16,967 nucleotides of DNA from Litorivivens sp041625575 (GTDB lineage Bacteria > Pseudomonadota > Gammaproteobacteria > Pseudomonadales > Spongiibacteraceae): the NCBI GenBank assembly GCA_041625575.1, contig JBFJTG010000067.1, positions 1 through 16,967 of the forward strand, in the 5' to 3' direction. The position numbers were made by a program, and so were the translations under genes. The notes under the pieces are model-generated. The model ran no database searches and was not told the DNA's origin. It saw only the letters and a list, made by a program, of their open reading frames with translations. Below, one piece after another: positions 15,683-16,967 of the stretch (position 1 is its first letter; every line of letters starts with the position of its first letter).

Positions 15683-16573
15683 TTAAACCAGCACACCCAA
15701 CCCCAATAATCCCAATGTTGCCATCGTAAGCAGGACATTGAGGCCAAGATAAGGAATAAGCTCGGCAGTGGACTCTGAGAAACGCCTAAGCCCGTCATCA
15801 ATCCGCCATGCCAACACAATCGTCGCCAATGCTAAAAGAGCAGCGGCCGGTAGAGCACCTAAAACAACAGGCACGACAACAGCCGCATAGGCGAGCGCCA
15901 AAAAGACGCGGTACACCGCAATAGCACTTGGCTTACCGTATCGGATTACCCAATGATTGCGACCTACTTTGCGGTCTGCATCGACATCCGGAATCTGGTT
16001 CAGCAGCAAAAGGTTATTAACCAGAAAAAAAACAACTAGAGCCAGACACCAGACAGCCACACCCGCCTCGCCAGTTAAAGCGATGGCAGTGCCCGGCAGC
16101 ATCAGCAAGCCAAAGCCAGTACCAGGGGCGATAAGGCACAACCACGCTACACGGTTCAAATGCTGCGTATATAAAACAATAATCAACACGCCAAGCAGAC
16201 CAAGTGGGAGGAGCTCTAGCCCCCTTAAGGCAACGAAATAAAGCCCCACACCCACCGTCATTAACAAACTAACTAAGGCCATTCCCAGCACATAAGGTGC
16301 AGACCCGGGGTTCGCAGGTAAGGCACCACTGCCGCCACTGAAAGGCGTACGCGATGTCATCAAATCAAGTCCACTTCTGAAATCCTGGTACTCGTTGAGA
16401 CTGTTTACGGCAATATGCGCAGCCACTGCCCCGATAAAGGCGAGCAAGACATCTGACCCGGCAATCGGCAGCCCCGATAGCGCAGCTCCTGCCCAACCCA
16501 GCAATATACACAGCGGTGTGAGTATCAGGAATTTCGGCCGGATGCTTGCCAAGACTGTGAGAGCTATAGACAT
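15683..16573 (-). CDS. UbiA-superfamily prenyltransferase, MenA-like
   Basis: A 296-residue membrane prenyltransferase with eight or nine hydrophobic segments. Two Asp-rich Mg/prenyl-diphosphate motifs are visible: NSLNEYQDFRSGLD at 57-70 and DVDADRKVGRNHWVIRYG at 196-213, the second very like MenA. Between them, RTPFSGGSGALP at 75-86 follows the first motif. In the first motif the usual NDxxD position reads Glu61. Such enzymes attach a polyprenyl tail to an aromatic head group; MenA makes demethylmenaquinone from 1,4-dihydroxy-2-naphthoate. The substrate here is unproven. I chose the ATG at 16573; the frame extends to a TTG at 16597, which has no good ribosome binding site. It heads an operon with the quinol-oxidising tetraheme cytochrome, which suggests a role in low-potential quinone supply. 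Confidence 0.85.
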   Translation of the reverse strand: MSIALTVLASIRPKFLILTPLCILLGWAGAALSGLPIAGSDVLLAFIGAVAAHIAVNSLNEYQDFRSGLDLMTSRTPFSGGSGALPANPGSAPYVLGMALVSLLMTVGVGLYFVALRGLELLPLGLLGVLIIVLYTQHLNRVAWLCLIAPGTGFGLLMLPGTAIALTGEAGVAVWCLALVVFFLVNNLLLLNQIPDVDADRKVGRNHWVIRYGKPSAIAVYRVFLALAYAAVVVPVVLGALPAAALLALATIVLAWRIDDGLRRFSESTAELIPYLGLNVLLTMATLGLLGLGVLV

Positions 16574-16625
16574 ATACCTACCGTCACGGAGACCCAATTA
16601 CGCAATTGCCGGATTAAGACACCTA

Positions 16626-16638
16626 GGAATTGAATTCC
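16626..16638. promoter_or_regulatory. 13-base perfect palindrome upstream of the prenyltransferase operon
   Basis: GGAATT-G-AATTCC is a six-base inverted repeat with a one-base centre, 52 bases upstream of the chosen prenyltransferase ATG. It could be an operator for the prenyltransferase-tetraheme operon. I do not recognise it as a known regulator site, and the rest of the 168-base gap from 16574 to the tRNA promoter shows no clear promoter on the minus strand; a second small repeat CCCGA/TCGGG lies at 16706-16722. Confidence 0.3.
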
Positions 16639-16741
16639 GTTACGTGCTTATCTTCCAAGAATAGAACAGAACTGGTTTTTCACCACCCGCCCGCCAAACA
16701 CACACCCCGACTGCAACTCGGGATCAAAAGCGCCCGGATTA

Positions 16742-16770
16742 TTGAGGCTCTAACCGGCGTTTGATATAGT
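16742..16770 (+). promoter_or_regulatory. Sigma70-type promoter for tRNA-Pro
   Basis: TTGAGG (-35) at 16742-16747 and TATAGT (-10) at 16765-16770 are separated by exactly 17 bases. Transcription should start near 16777, about 32 bases before the tRNA. The bases after the -10 include GCGCC, a GC-rich discriminator as is common for stable RNA promoters under stringent control. Confidence 0.7.
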
Positions 16771-16808
16771 ACAGCGCCTGGCCACATAGCGAGGTTCTCG
16801 CGAATAGT

Positions 16809-16885
16809 CGGAGTGTAGCTCAGCTTGGTAGAGCACTGCGTTCGGGACGCAGGGGTCGAAGGTTCAAATCCTTTCACTCCGACCA
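16809..16885 (+). tRNA. tRNA-Pro(CGG)
   Basis: A 77-base cloverleaf with CCA encoded. The acceptor stem CGGAGTG pairs with CACTCCG, the D stem GCTC pairs with GAGC, the anticodon stem CTGCG/CGCAG encloses the loop TTCGGGA with anticodon CGG (reads CCG), the variable loop is short, and the T arm is GAAGG-TTCAAAT-CCTTT with one G-U pair. The anticodon arm closely resembles the Escherichia coli proline tRNA for CCG. After it, 82 bases remain to the window end and show no clear terminator or gene. Confidence 0.97.
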
Positions 16886-16967
16886 GCTATGAAGGTTCGC
16901 AAAGGCCCGTCATATCTGACTTTTAGACCCACCCTCAGAATTTTAGCTCACCCTGCTATTTCAACCA

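Noticed and set aside
16706..16722. CCCGA/TCGGG inverted repeat as a terminator
   Set aside because: There is no following T tract on either strand and no upstream gene that would need a terminator there.
16680..16877. Minus-strand 65-residue frame beginning MKGFEPSTPASRTQC
   Set aside because: This is the antisense translation of the tRNA gene, a well-known false protein in annotations. It overlaps the tRNA-Pro and its promoter.
16809..16885. tRNA-Pro as the attachment site of an integrated element
   Set aside because: No integrase gene and no direct repeat of the tRNA 3' end is seen within the window.

Overview
The window looks like chromosomal DNA of a free-living Gram-negative bacterium, most likely a gammaproteobacterium. 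The reasons are a complete Tad/Flp pilus operon of the rcpC-rcpA-tadZABCD type, a decaheme cytochrome with its outer-membrane porin partner (MtrA/MtrB or PioA/PioB family), a CymA-like tetraheme quinol dehydrogenase, and a proteobacterial tRNA-Pro(CGG). I see no insertion sequence, CRISPR array, phage gene or integrase. The taxonomic assignment is an inference; no marker gene fixes it.

Layout. (1) Bases 1-528 hold the 3' end of an unrecognised beta-rich protein read on the plus strand. A hairpin at 538-570 separates it from what follows. (2) Bases 617-11426, all on the minus strand, form one long Tad pilus operon. In transcription order it is: flp pilin, rcpC/cpaB, rcpA/cpaC secretin, a small His-containing lipoprotein, tadG-like, two TadE/F-like pseudopilins, tadZ/cpaE, tadA/cpaF ATPase, tadB, tadC, tadD lipoprotein. 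Gaps are mostly under 30 bases or are overlaps; the exceptions are flp-rcpC (131 bases, with a small hairpin) and rcpC-rcpA (47 bases). No prepilin peptidase (tadV/cpaA) is present, so it must lie elsewhere. (3) Bases 11427-11925 are a 499-base AT-rich divergent regulatory region between flp and the decaheme gene. (4) Bases 11926-15116, plus strand, are a two-gene operon: a ten-heme periplasmic cytochrome c and a 742-residue outer-membrane beta-barrel. (5) Bases 15141-16573, minus strand and converging on (4), are a two-gene operon: a MenA/UbiA-type prenyltransferase, then a NapC/NirT tetraheme cytochrome. (6) Bases 16742-16885 are a sigma70-like promoter and tRNA-Pro(CGG).

How it works together. 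flp encodes the major pilin. TadA, TadB and TadC form the cytoplasmic ATPase and inner-membrane platform, TadZ localises it, RcpA is the outer-membrane secretin, and RcpC, TadD and the small lipoprotein are likely accessory factors. The result is a thin adhesive pilus for surface attachment. The second half encodes a possible transmembrane electron path: a quinone made or modified by the prenyltransferase, the inner-membrane tetraheme quinol dehydrogenase, the periplasmic decaheme protein, and the outer-membrane barrel. No extracellular terminal cytochrome (MtrC/OmcA) or DMSO reductase is encoded here, so the external partner and the direction of electron flow are open. The most interesting hypothesis is that surface attachment and extracellular electron exchange are neighbours across one shared divergent promoter region. 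This is inference from gene content and order.
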